A stretch of 64,000 nt of DNA from Chondrus crispus (taxonomy: Eukaryota > Rhodophyta > Florideophyceae > Gigartinales > Gigartinaceae). The notes beneath the pieces were generated by a model. That model saw only the letters and a list, made by a program, of their open reading frames with translations, made no database searches and was not told where the DNA came from. The position numbers and the translations under genes were made by a program. This document shows, one piece after another, positions 51,452 to 61,739 of the stretch (positions are counted from its first letter, which is position 1; each line of letters begins with the position of its first letter). The stretch covers positions 1 through 64,000 of the forward strand of contig NW_005179147.1 in assembly GCF_000350225.1 (NCBI RefSeq). Direction: 5' to 3'.

Positions 51452-51765
51452 TCTGTCATTTGCTGTTGTGCCCTTGTGTCGTTGCGTATTGTTTTGTGGT
51501 GTGCAGGGGCGGTGCGGAGCGTGTGCGTTTTGTGCTGGTCTCGCGGCGGTTGTATGGGGAGGAACTGGGGGGTGGGTGCTTCGCGTGGGCGGTGCGCTCG
51601 CAGTTGGAGTTGGGACGGTTCTGGTTCGCCGTTTTTGTTGTCGTGGTTTTACGAGTGTCTGTTCGAGCTCCTTTGGCTGTGGCGTGTTGGTCTACTCGGT
51701 ATTGTCTCTTACTGTACGTGTCTGTCAGAATCGCTGGAGGTAATGCTTGTGAAGGGTGGCCTTTG

Positions 51766-52947
51766 TTATTGAGAAGGTCCTTGGCCGTGGGCAGTGAGGT
51801 CGTACACTGAAAGGAGGTTCTCCTTGATTTCGGGTGTTTGTACGTCCGATATCGTGATTTTCTCATTCCTCTGTTCGATAGTGACATGTCCCGTATGTTT
51901 CATTGGTGCGCGATGGCCAGTTGCAGTTGCAGTTAATGTCCCGGTGCTTTTTTGCATAGACACGTGAGGTGTAGCGGTATGCGTGGGGTTTGCACCAGAG
52001 TCCAGTACGAAAGGTTGCTTACCGTCGCTGGTTTCGCCGGTGTCATACAGCGTTGTTTCGAGTCCCGTCAGCCGATCCTGCAACTCGTGCATGAGGCTGA
52101 TTGGTTCCTTTGCTTCTTTGGTGTCGGCGTGGGCTGTGCACGCGCGTGGGTGTGTTGATCGCGTTTTGTATCTGCGTGCGTAACAGTTTGCAGATGCGTG
52201 AGTTCTGCTGCCGTGTATTTCGCAACCATTGCCGTTGGTGGCCTCCCGGTTTGGGGTAGCTGGTTTTGCCTGTGGGCAGATGTTGCTGTGGGGCTCGCGT
52301 TGTGGTGCGGCGGGTGCTTTGCTGTGTGGCGTTCTGTGCTGCGATCTGAGTGCGTTGGTCTGCATGCGTTGCACTTGCTGTATGTGGTTTGTGAAGGCCT
52401 GAATGGTTAGCGAGGTGTGTGCCGCCATCACCACGGCCAGTTTATTCATTTCAGGGTGATGAATTAGTCCTTGCAGCATGTATCGAACGGTGGTGCGTTC
52501 TTCGTTGGTGTTAGGGTAATTTGCGACCTGCAATTTGTATCGCATTTCCCTGTGTTGTTTCACGTAGTCCTGTAGCGGTGTGACTTGGACGTACTTGATT
52601 CCCCTGGCTTCGGCGTCCAGTATTTCGTGGTGCTTGGTTGTAGAGGTGTTAACTACGCTGCTTATGATGCGGCATATGGCGTGTGGATCGTACCTCAGTA
52701 CGTGTGGGGGAAGGATACGAGCTACTTCTGTTGTGAGGCTTTGCATTATGGCTTTGCGGAGTTTGTCCGCTTTGCACCGGTATGCGGCCTCTGTGTCGGG
52801 ATCGGGATCGGTGGTGAGCGGCGTGGTAAGGTGGGTGCCGGCGTCGATCGTCCTCGCGTAGATCTCGAGAGCGTGGTACCAGTGTGTAAAATTTCTGGTC
52901 TAGGGTCATGGGAGTTGCGCCGTGGGTGATCCTTGTTGTTCTGTCAT
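51766..52947 (-). pseudogene. Classical copia gag and protease
   Basis: ATG 52947 is the likely gag start; the frame breaks near 52908 and reopens as one long frame 52746-51766. UBN2-like gag features include YKLQVANYPNTNEERTTVRY and LQGLIHHPEMNKLA. A zinc-binding segment CEIHGSRTHASANCYAR follows, then the protease FVLDSGANPTHT and NLLSVYDLTAHG. It would make the particle and process it. Confidence 0.8.
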
Positions 52948-53212
52948 TTTCGTAGTTGCGGTAGAAAGGAGAAGGCGTAGAGGGTTAGTCGTTGCGCTCG
53001 TTTATAGCGGTTGAGAGTAGTTGATTGTGTGCCGCGGATCGATTGTCAGTGGTGTGTTTGGTGCCCATAACCTGTGATGCCAAGATCAGACCGATGCCTC
53101 CGTCCCCCGAAGGTAATTGGAGCGCCGGCGGCTTTATTTGCGTGTGAGCTATCAGTGCCTTAAGGGCGGTTCCCTATCTATGGGTGGTGTCCTATCTGGG
53201 TGGAACTACTGA
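52948..53212. other. Leader region of the classical copia element
   Basis: No gene is seen. It should include the primer-binding site and the 5' LTR remnant of the minus-strand element; no LTR pair could be shown. Confidence 0.35.
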
Positions 53213-53238
53213 TGTGATTAAACCAATACAGTGCGTAA

Positions 53239-54101
53239 TCAAGACGCTTGTGACTGCACTACCGGCTGCCCCATATTCGCCACAGAAGGCGCGACTGGAC
53301 AGAGCCTGTCCAGCCTAAAACCTGTGCACCGTAAACCGCCCAAAATATGCCGTCCTTCATCTGAGGCAGGTGTTTGCGCGCCTAGGTAGTAGCATTGGAC
53401 GACCTTTATGTCGCTGTGGTTAGAGAGCCGCATGATTAACTCAAGCGGAAGGCCTGCAGCGTAGGCGCCAGAGATGCCCCCGCCGCAGAGGGAGCAGGGG
53501 GTGAAGTTGAGTCCCACAGGGACCAGATCCGCAGTAGAGGCCATTGATGAAGAGACGTCTTGGGCCACAAATGCTGCAGGGCCGATTTGAGGTTGGACCT
53601 GTCGGGAAAAAGATAACCGGAGGGTGGTGCGTAGGATGACAACGACCGGAGAAGAATACCAATAGGGTCCGAGGGACCCCTGAGGGAATATAGAGAGCGA
53701 TACGAGGCACCACTCCCGTCTCTGCGTACTTGAAGCGTTGCCTCTGCACAGTTACTACTTCTGGATGGGGGATGTCCTGAGCCTGTCGTTCTCGCATGCT
53801 ACGTGAACGTGTGCATAAAAGAAAAGTGAGGGCAAGCAAGCCGAACCTTCGGAGGCCAACGAGGTCACTGCATTCGATTGTAGCAAGGGCCTCGCTGAGT
53901 GCGTAAGAGGCTACGGAGGCAGGAATAGGAGCTGACCATTGAGGAGGACCGTAATTGCGACGTGCGCCTCGGGCACAGAATCCACGGCCAGTCTGAGAGA
54001 CTTCGCCACGTGGTAGGGTCTGAGAATCCCATCGTCAGATGCTTTGCTGCAATGGCCGCAATGTAGGGCCGTATGGAGCCTCCTCTAATGGATCCTCGAT
54101 C
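53239..54101 (-). pseudogene. Tyrosine recombinase, C-terminal catalytic part
   Basis: After the transposon the protein resumes with SIRPYIAAIAAKHLTMGF, the usual core-binding to catalytic junction. LLALTFLLCTRSRSMRERQA contains the first Arg region. The box II region reads CSLCGGGISGAYAAGLPLEL; the conserved H-x-x-R pattern is lost because Cys stands where the family has His and Arg. MRLSNHSDIKVVQCYYL keeps the later His and Tyr. Stops and shifts divide it. Confidence 0.7.
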
Positions 54102-54105
54102 ATAT

Positions 54106-54192
54106 CCCTAATGCTTTTTTTGATCAGTATACTGAAGACAACCTTAAAATAGCATACTGCCGTTACATGTTGTATGTTCAGTATACTGATCA
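54106..54192. repeat. Left end of the transposon with inverted CAGTATACTGATCA pair
   Basis: TGATCAGTATACTG (54121-54134) and CAGTATACTGATCA (54179-54192) face each other behind the CCCTAATGC terminus. Confidence 0.85.
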
Positions 54193-54429
54193 AAAACCCC
54201 GTTTTGGAGACTGTTTTGAAAGAATCCTCAAGACGTTTCTTCGTCAGTTTTCCACTGTAAATCATTGGCATGATGTGTAGCAAAATGTTATGCACCACAT
54301 CGATTTTCAAGATCGAAAATCGGTGAACTTCCCGCCGAGATGTGACCACTGCAAGATTATCGCCCAAGCCCCATCAATCTTCCTTCATCATTCACCTCCC
54401 TGTTCCCCCCAGCCCATTTCTTTTGTCTC

Positions 54430-56031
54430 ATGCCATCTTCTACCTCCTTTCCGTCCCTCCCCTCCCCTGAGGAAGAGTCGCATTCACCGACAGATGCGGT
54501 ATTGCCCACGAATCAACTTGACGATCGGCCTGAAGATACATCAAATCTGCCGAACACTGAACACGTAATTCAAGGTGAAGAGAGTGCGGGGGGTGGGCAA
54601 GGATCGAGCGGTGGACGAAGGTCAAGCGTCGGACGAGGGACGCGCGGTGCACGAGGGTCGCGCCGTGGATCCGCCGCGCGTCGACGAGGCTCGCGAGGAG
54701 GAAGAGGTTCGCGTGGTGGGCGTGGAAGGGGACGTGGCCGAGGTCGAGGTGGAACAAGGGGTGGAAGAAATCAATCGGACCCGTCACAAGGATGGAAGGT
54801 GATAAGTAATGAGTGCGCATCAGTCATGATGGAGGAAGAGTTTACGAACATCGCGGTTGGGAATAGAGCAAGACTGTTCTGCCAAAATGCAGTCGAGAAG
54901 CTTATCACAGAGTGCGCAGTGAGAGGAATTTTGCCTGGTCGTTGCGGTTTTGTCATTCTGTTATGCCAGGGGTTGTTGCGGCAAATGTTGGATTGGATCA
55001 ACGAGAGCATTCGTATGCATCGAAGCGAAGAGGAGCCTCTTACGATGCCCGACATGTATCGATTTCTCTCGGTTATGCTCTTTAGTCACACATCGGGATT
55101 TAGCTTTGAGAAAGCTGTTCTTGTTATGCGTGCTTTGGGAAATGATACCCCTCCTCTTCATCGCCTTCGTTTTATTTGCACAAATCTTCTGGCCTATTCA
55201 CCGACGGGAAGGGGGAATGATGGGAGCGTTTCTTGGAATTCACAGCGCGATCAGACTCGGCTACTGTCTGAGTTTGAGAACCTTGCATTTCGGGAAACAA
55301 GGAAGGTCTTTTTCTGTCCGTTACATCTACTCGCCACGCTCGACGATGATTTGTTCGGCACAAGAGCCGTCGATAATCAAGTGAAAATGCTCAGGCAGCG
55401 TAAGGCAGACAAAGAAGGACACGCGGCAGATTCAATCGCCGACGCACTATTTCGGGTTGTTCTTGGGTTACGGTTTAGAAGAAGAGGAGAGGCTCAAACC
55501 GTCTCAGTCTCCAAACTCCTTACCACAATCTTCGATGACAAGGGTGAGGAAGCTGTGAATGGTTGTGTCATAACGGCCGATAGGGGGTATGGAAAGGAAG
55601 CGTTTTTGGACATACTCAACGCAAATGGACTTTGCTCCATTCTAGTTATGCCTGAGCATCTCATCTGCTGCCACCCCTTCGTTGGGCAGTCGTTTTTGAA
55701 TGCGTACCGTAACGACATAGAGGAAGCCGCAGACGTCACGACGACTCAATCCGAGCGGGGCTCAGGGCAAGGCAATGAAGAAGGTGGGCGGGATTCAGTG
55801 GGAGAGAGTCGGGATAGTGGCGCAAATGTCATCAGTGAGGGAGACGGGGAGGGAGCGGCGGGGGGTCAGGACGCACTGAGTGAGGAGACTAGGGGAGCGC
55901 ACGGACAGGGTGCTCAATTCGATCGTCCTGCTGCTTTCGTCATTCCAGACCATGGAGGCCTTGGTCCCGATGTACGTCTAGCCACAAAGCCCATTTCCGC
56001 AAGCGGTAAGAGGGTGGGGGTAAGAAGGTGA
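54430..56031 (+). pseudogene. Transposase, RGG N-terminus and DDE core
   Basis: ATG 54430 gives 533 codons. Residues about 58-115 are Arg/Gly-rich (RGG-like). A helical region follows (MPDMYRFLSVMLFSHTSGFS). The candidate catalytic Asp cluster is LATLDDDLFGTRAVDNQVK (Asp near 55342), followed by RQRKADKEGHAADSIAD. A second candidate Asp is VITADRGYGKE (55579-55581), followed by LVMPEHLICCHPFVG. The arrangement resembles an RNase H-fold DDE transposase of PiggyBac type, but the family call rests also on the termini. An acidic Gly-rich linker ends the frame, where a shift at about 56028 leads to the next part. Confidence 0.62.
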
Positions 56032-57968
56032 CAGCAATTGCCGTTCGGGAGCACGGTACCGAGAAGTTTTGCAAGATACTTCGGTTCCTCTACACTGTAC
56101 CTCCAAGCGTGGGTGACATCCTAAACACTTGGATTGCTGTACCGAAAGAAAAAGAAACGGCGGGCGCGGAGATTCTCTTCACCAGAGTCAATGGCGAGAG
56201 CATTCATGGGCGAAGCATGAAGGAGGGATTGGAGAATTGTTTGCGGCTAACTTGCATGTGCCTTACTACAGCACAGCGTTGTGCAGATTGGTTCCTACTT
56301 CGCCAGTTTCGCATCACTGGCACAAATGCGGGGGCTTTTCTGATGCGCAATGTCGCAGTTCGCACTGCACTTGAACTGGACGGTCAGGGGGAAGTGCAGG
56401 AGCGCACCAATGAAGAGTGGTTCCAGATACTTTCTAATTCATGGTTCAGCTGAAAAGTATCTACGGAATCTATGATGCGGGGTAGTGTGAACGAGAAAGC
56501 AGTTGGGCACGCGTTGCGCAGAATGGAGATGTTTGGAGAATTCTTTGAGGTGGGGATGTTGTCAGTGCTGGATGCACCGTACCTGGCATGCTTTCCTGAT
56601 GGTATAGTGCTGCTGCGGGTGGACAGTTTTAAGGATGGAGCATTCGATGAAGATGACATCATTCATGTCGAGGGCACATCCTACGTGCCAGCAACAGTGG
56701 AGATTAAGACTCGCGTGCAGCCAGCGAGTCTTGGTCAATCGCTGGCGCAAGTGTCCCTCAATCTGATCAGTTGCATCATGGGAGATGAGACCTTTCACAA
56801 GTACATTCCCGCAGAGCACATGGGACAAATCTTGCATCAATTGGTTGTGATGTCATTGCGATTTGCCATCTACGTTGCGGCCTCTGAGACAGGTGTTCTC
56901 TACAGAGTTTTAATTCGCTCTCCCCAAGAGACAATTAACGTAGCCCGGGAAGCGCTTGAATCACTTTCATCCCCGTTGTTGAGATGGGCGTATGAGGAGC
57001 CCCATGAAATACCGAGATTCGTGACAGGGTCTGTTCGAGAATTGGTGGAGTCCCGGTTTCCTTTTTGGCAAGTCATTAAACGGCGGGTTTTGGATAAAGG
57101 CTGTTTTCATCCTCTGAAGCTGTTCAAACATGCTTCTCAGACTATCTACAGCAAAACGAAAGCAGGTGTCGACGGATCAACGCAGCAAAGGGCAATGCTA
57201 CGGTCTTCAACGTCACATTTAAAGTGGGAGCAAAAACTGGCAGTTCAAACGCTGAAAACAATGGCGCTAAACGCCTTTTTTGCGTTTTGCATCTACGAGC
57301 AGAGGTCTCTACTCGTTACGGTGGAATCATTCAAAACCCTTGAAAAGTTCAGGAATCTTTTAAACAAAGTGCAGTCCGCTGCGGACTTCATGTTCGATTT
57401 GTCACAGGGGCTGCTACACTACGCTGCATCTCTGGAGGTAATGGATAGGAGAAAGAATGACATGCGCACGGATGATACTGCTGCCAAAATCTCTGACAAT
57501 GATGCTAAACGTCTTGTTGGCTTAGCAAAGGGGCGAAAGCGCAAGAGATTATTTTTCTTCAATTCAGAGGACGGCAAAAAGACTCAAAGACTGAGGCTCT
57601 CCGTCAGCGGGCATCAACCTAGACAGGGTCCGGTTCACTACTGTACACTTTGCGGTCAAAACAGTGGCTCTTGGAGAGGACATAGGACGACGTATCAATG
57701 CACACTTTGCAGCACATTTCTTTGTATTCGAACCTACCCCGGCTTGCGCAAAAGTTGTTTTGAGGTATGGCACACAGCAAAGCATCTATCCCTGCGAAGC
57801 CTCCACCAAGCTCCGCAGATTGAGAGACTGGCAGTGCCAAAGCACGGCGAAAATGAAGGGACTGAGCAGATTATCGGCGAAAATGGAGCTACGAAGAACC
57901 ATCAGAGTCCATCTTCTGAACAACCTGTGGCACAGAGACTACGCAGTCATCACCGTGGAAGTGTTTGA
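56032..57968 (+). pseudogene. Transposase continuation: YqaJ-type nuclease domain and zinc ribbon
   Basis: One frame continues to 57968, broken only by TGA 56451-56453. The YqaJ/lambda-exonuclease pattern is: CADWFLLRQFRITGTNAG (about 56278-56335), MMRGSVNEKAVGHAL (about 56472), CFPDGIV (Asp at 56598-56600) and VEIKT (Glu and Lys at 56700-56708), then EHMGQILHQLVVMSL. The PD...E-x-K set is complete. The C-terminus has a zinc-binding region, HYCTLCGQN...YQCTLCSTFLC...C...H (about 57630-57790), like the C-terminal Cys-rich domain of PiggyBac transposases. The nuclease domain between core and zinc ribbon is not usual for the family. Confidence 0.65.
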
Positions 57969-58048
57969 TACACATGTCGTCGATGTAGAAGTAAGCCGTA
58001 TTGTGTATCATTCGTGTATGGAAAGGTCAAGCTATGGTCTGTATTGAG

Positions 58049-58286
58049 CAGTATACTGATCAGAACGCTGTTTTTCGGGTGCTTGTGAGGTCTCCTGAGA
58101 CCAGACTTCATGTTTAAATAAATCTGCCTGTATTTGGCTATGTAGCGCCAAACTATGCCGACATGTGTAACTGACTCTGTATTGTGGCCCTATGCGGTTT
58201 GTTTTGGTATTGGTAGACGCACTGCAAAACACGCGGAGTCGGAAGGTTCTGTGCAGTATACTGATCATAAAAAAATGGCATTAGGG
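58049..58286. repeat. Right end of the transposon with two CAGTATACTGATCA copies
   Basis: Copies at 58049-58062 and 58254-58267 are direct repeats. The outer one mirrors the left end; the inner one may be the partner of 54179-54192. Confidence 0.85.
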
Positions 58287-58597
58287 ATATACATAACCCA
58301 AGTATTCACAGATGGTTGTAGCCGAAGCGGGCATGGAAAGTATACCGTTTTGCGTGCAGTATGTCTGCAAGGTTTCCCAAAGACGCTGATAGTTTCCCTG
58401 CGTAGTGGACGCGTACAAGGAACTGATGAGCGCCGCTGCAGTATTCGAACCAAGGGCATGTGATAGTTCACGCCTTGCAGGTAAAGAAGCCCCATCTTCC
58501 CATAGTAACTGCGCTTCATCGCGTATTCGATTACGATGCCCGAACAAGGATTCGTTAATTCGTGGCTGAGGCGAAAGATGAGAGCCCCTTGCTGCAA
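58287..58597 (-). pseudogene. Tyrosine recombinase, N-terminal core-binding part
   Basis: ALISSLYASTTQGNYQRLWE and LQTYCTQNGI, then PASATTICEYLGYVY match the SAM-like core-binding domain of DIRS/Ngaro recombinases. The frame stops being conserved exactly at the transposon terminus (58286). Joining across one copy of ATAT keeps the frame. Confidence 0.7.
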
Positions 58598-58639
58598 AGA
58601 GTTCTGGTACTAGATTTGGCCTTGCCAGTCCGGCCCTAC

Positions 58640-59904
58640 GAGGATGCCACGCCCTAGGCGCTGCAAGTAGCGAGCCGGGTCCAGCTTGTAGCTAGATGTT
58701 TTCTGATGACGTGGCGGGTGTTTTTAGGGCAGCTGCAACCCGAAGCGCAACTGGCGGACAATATAAGGAGTGGCACCGATGCGTAGCCTGTCTTGGTGGG
58801 CCGCTCCGACCGGCTGATAAGTGGGGGAGGCATTATTGGTTTCCGCCTCTCCCTCGACCTCTGCCCCTCCTCGTGAATCATTCAACGACTGGGGTAGATT
58901 TGGATGTACTTGATACTGTACCTCTTCCGCCTGGTCCAGGGCCCCTTCGAACCTCTGCTGAACTCCGTCTGCTGTTACTGTATCCGGCCGTCTTCTTTCC
59001 TGCGTTCCGAGCCGCTGACCAAACTGCTTGGACCTGCTGCTGCTGGAAGGCGATTCTTCCGATGGAGCTGTGGGCTGCAGGCGGGTCGATAAACTCCTCG
59101 AGGAGGTCGGGATCGGCGATTCCAGAGGCGCCCTGCCTTCTGCAAAGCACTTATTATCTTGCTGCAGCGAGGTCGTAGACACCGTGGGTAGCAACCTGCG
59201 CATCTGAGACCTTGCCGAGTATCTCTTCGAGCGGTCCCTGGATGTTGTTAGATGAGTTGTTTGATATAGTCAGCTCAATAATGGCCTCTGCCAGGCTTTT
59301 CTTAATAATGCAGGTGTGCGCCGCTGTAGCGTAGAGACTTGCCGCTTCGCTGGCTATGCCGGCTGATGCGCCGCTTGCAGGTCCAAAGTTGCAGAAGCGT
59401 TCCTCTGAGTCAGGCTCGAACCGAACTGGGCAGACGGCTCTGAGACGTGCGGGGACTTCAAGTCGGGGAGCGATTTGGGCTCCACGATGACGCTCGTGTC
59501 AACGCTTTGAAAAATGGCTGGCTGCGTCCCTCTCAAAATAGCCTCCTCGTCCTCCGACTCGAGGACTTCGTCGGTATATTCTTCTTCCTGGAAACCTTCT
59601 CCGTAACCGTTGGTTTCGGCGGCAGCGTCTTGGGTTCCCTCTTTGGACGCTGCTGCAAGCGTATCGGTGACTTGGACAGTGTTGGGGCCCCCGCCGCCCC
59701 CTCAACCCTCGGCTCTGTGTCGGGGTGTGGTCTCGATACAGCTCTGTGTTCTCCGGACTGCTAGTTTTCTCCTTTCTGTTGAGCGGAGAGCGCAGCGGCG
59801 ACACTTTGCGAGATGAGGTCTTGCAGCGCAGCACGGGTAGAGGCATCGAAGACAGGAGCTGTCTTGGTGTTCCCTACTGGCGAGTCTGCCGCTCGCTCGC
59901 TCAT
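58640..59904 (-). pseudogene. DIRS/Ngaro-like gag, minus-strand element
   Basis: ATG 59904 begins MSERAADSPVGNT. The segment ISQSVAAALSAQQ and a later segment, ASGIADPDLLEEFIDPPAAH then SSIGRIAF, align with the plus-strand gag (GQSVASALTAQQ; APGIAHLLSETYIDSPAAYS). It is broken into several frames. Confidence 0.6.
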
Positions 59905-60135
59905 TCCTGTGGGGGATACCCGCAAAAGAGTGTGTCAATGCCGCCGCACTCTTGTGCACGCGTGATATCGCTTCTAGATAAGAAGCGATTGACTGCCCAG
60001 GGGTCAGCGCGGTAGGAGGCAGGTTACGGATGTCTGTTAAATAAAACCTCCACACGCCGTCGCCAAGAGCGCGACTGCGAGTCGCTTGTAGCGCGACGGG
60101 TGTGACCTGTCAGAATTACAGCGCTAAAATTACAA

Positions 60136-60173
60136 TGTGATTAAACAAATACAGTCCGTATTCTCGAACCACC
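60136..60173. other. Junction between two head-to-head DIRS-like elements
   Basis: AAAATTACAA (60126-60135) and TTGTAATTTT (60174-60183) are the mirrored starts of the two leaders; both continue with AGGTCACA. The 38 bases between hold the motif shared with 53216-53240. Confidence 0.6.
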
Positions 60174-60384
60174 TTGTAATTTTGCGGTTAGTTTTAGGCA
60201 GGTCACAAAAGTGCGGGCGAGATCACCCACGCACCGACGGGGAGCGAGGTCTGTATTTAACAGTCCTCGCCACCTGGCTTCTACGCTGACCCCTCGGCAG
60301 TCATTCGATTCTTTCGAAGCGATCTTTTCCGTGCACCAGAGCCCAGCGGCTGACAAACTTTCCCGGTGATTACCGCCCTAAGGG

Positions 60385-61560
60385 ATGAGCGAGCCATCTG
60401 CAGGCCCACCAGGAGAGAACACTAATTCCGCCGACTCTCCGCCTTTCACTCTTGATGCCTCTGCCCTTGCCGCGCCTTAAGACCACATCGGACAAAGCGT
60501 CGCCTCCGCGCTCACTGCACAGCAAGAGGCGGCTGCCCAGCGCCCAATAAGAAACGGAATGGGACCAGGACCCAACTCCGCCACCGCCCAGGCAGCTGAA
60601 GGCGGGGCAGATTCCGGCGATGTTGGCGCGGTCCCCAATCTGCCTCAGGAGCGCCTGCCAAGGGCAACCAAGATCCCACTGCCACCGAAAAGGAGAGCCT
60701 ATACAGCAGGGAAGAGGAGGAGTACTCCAAGGACGCCGAGTCCGACAAGGACTCCAAAGAAAACGACGGAAACTTCGCGGGAAGAACCCAGCCGTCCATC
60801 TTCTCCAAACGCTAGCACGAACACCACCGCAGTCCTGAGATCGCCCCGCGTTTCGTAGTCCCCGCCCGCTTCCCAGCGATATATCCCGTCGGCTTCCAGC
60901 CCGATTCCGTCGAGCACTTCAGAACTTTCAGGCCCGGGAGCGGGGTGTCAGTCGGGAGACCGAGTGAGGCAGCCCGCCTCTACTCAACTGCCGCATACAC
61001 ATGTATTGTAAACGACTCGCTGACGGAGGCTATCAGAGTTCTGGCCGCTCAGCCTGCCGTATCGGACGACCTCTAGGGACCTCTCGTTGGCGTACTTGGC
61101 ACGTTCTCAGACGCCCAGATTGCCATCCACGGCGTCTACGAGCCATCGCCACACGGTACGAGGTCCTCTGCGGGCTGCAAGGAGCACCCGGTATCGCCCA
61201 TCTCCTCTCTGAGACCTATATCGACTCGCCTGCCGCTTACAGCTCCGTCGCCCGTGTGGCGTATAGGCAGCCACAGTTTCACGACGCGCGCTCCGCTGCG
61301 CAGCGTGTCGGAAAGAAGATTCTATGTAGGGCCACCTCTGAAAGCCACGCGAGACCCACCGGGGCTGTAACGGGGGCGGTGGCGCGCCTTTCAACCCCAA
61401 TACCTTCATCCCTCAAGCCATTGCAGGCGGGGGAGACGGAGGAAGAGGACGGGGAAGAGTCAGGGGGCGCGGTCGGGGCTAATCCACGCCATGTCTCTGC
61501 CTCCCGTCCCGCCCCCACTTATAGCAAGTGGGGGCGTCCCACGCGGCCTGGACCGGAATA
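60385..61560 (+). pseudogene. DIRS/Ngaro-like gag, plus-strand element
   Basis: ATG 60385 opens MSEPSAGPPGENT; TAA at 60478-60480 breaks it early and the frame resumes (to about 60858). A later part (61001-61561) includes GAPGIAHLLSETYIDSPAAY and SSVARVAY. Homology to the minus-strand gag at 58640-59904 identifies it. No zinc knuckle is visible. Confidence 0.6.
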
Positions 61561-61739
61561 GGGACGATGCCTTAGCCGGTTTGCCAGCTCCGCCACGGGC
61601 TGCAGCTGTCATGCAAGTCGCCCCCGAGGTTCGCGCGGACCGATTGCTACAAGCTGGAGCCCTAACAGCGACACTTTGCCAGCGAGGAGGCACAGAGGTG
61701 GTTGGAGCTGGGCTACTGTCACCGTGCTACCTACCGCGC

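Larger units (their letters stand above)
49495..52947 (-). mobile_element. Classical copia element, decayed and truncated
   Basis: On the minus strand the order is gag, protease, integrase, RT. RNase H and recognisable LTRs are missing. Many stops and shifts interrupt it. The plus strand is strikingly G+T-rich here, unlike neighbours, so the coding strand is A+C-rich. It is of a different lineage from elements A and B: it has a C-x2-H-type knuckle and the usual DSGA protease. Confidence 0.85.
54106..58286 (+). mobile_element. PiggyBac-like DNA transposon with YqaJ-type nuclease domain
   Basis: It is 4181 bp, with termini CCCTAATGC and complementary GGGATTAGGG-type end (GCATTAGGG), followed inward by T-rich DNA and TGATCAGTATACTG. 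It is flanked by ATAT (54102-54105 and 58287-58290). The CCC terminus and 4-bp duplication fit PiggyBac, although the family normally uses TTAA. It carries one transposase-like reading unit in three pieces (54430-57968). It lies in the DIRS-like recombinase gene. Confidence 0.75.
53213..60160 (-). mobile_element. DIRS/Ngaro-like tyrosine-recombinase retroelement, internally deleted
   Basis: On the minus strand a gag (59904 to about 58640) is followed directly by a tyrosine recombinase (58597 onward, interrupted by a DNA transposon, resuming at 54101). No RT or RNase H lies between them, so the pol part is deleted. A short motif (GTGATTAAAC-AATACAGT-CGTA) occurs at both ends (53216-53240 and 60137-60160) in the same orientation, as expected for split or terminal direct repeats of this class. 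Confidence 0.65.

Noticed and set aside
690..56453. Recurrent in-frame stops (TAG 690 and 3950, TAA 32857 and 48310, TGA 34085, 46434 and 56451) as evidence of stop-codon recoding
   Set aside because: All three stop codons occur, only in mobile-element genes, together with frameshifts. Host genes have none. Decay explains it.
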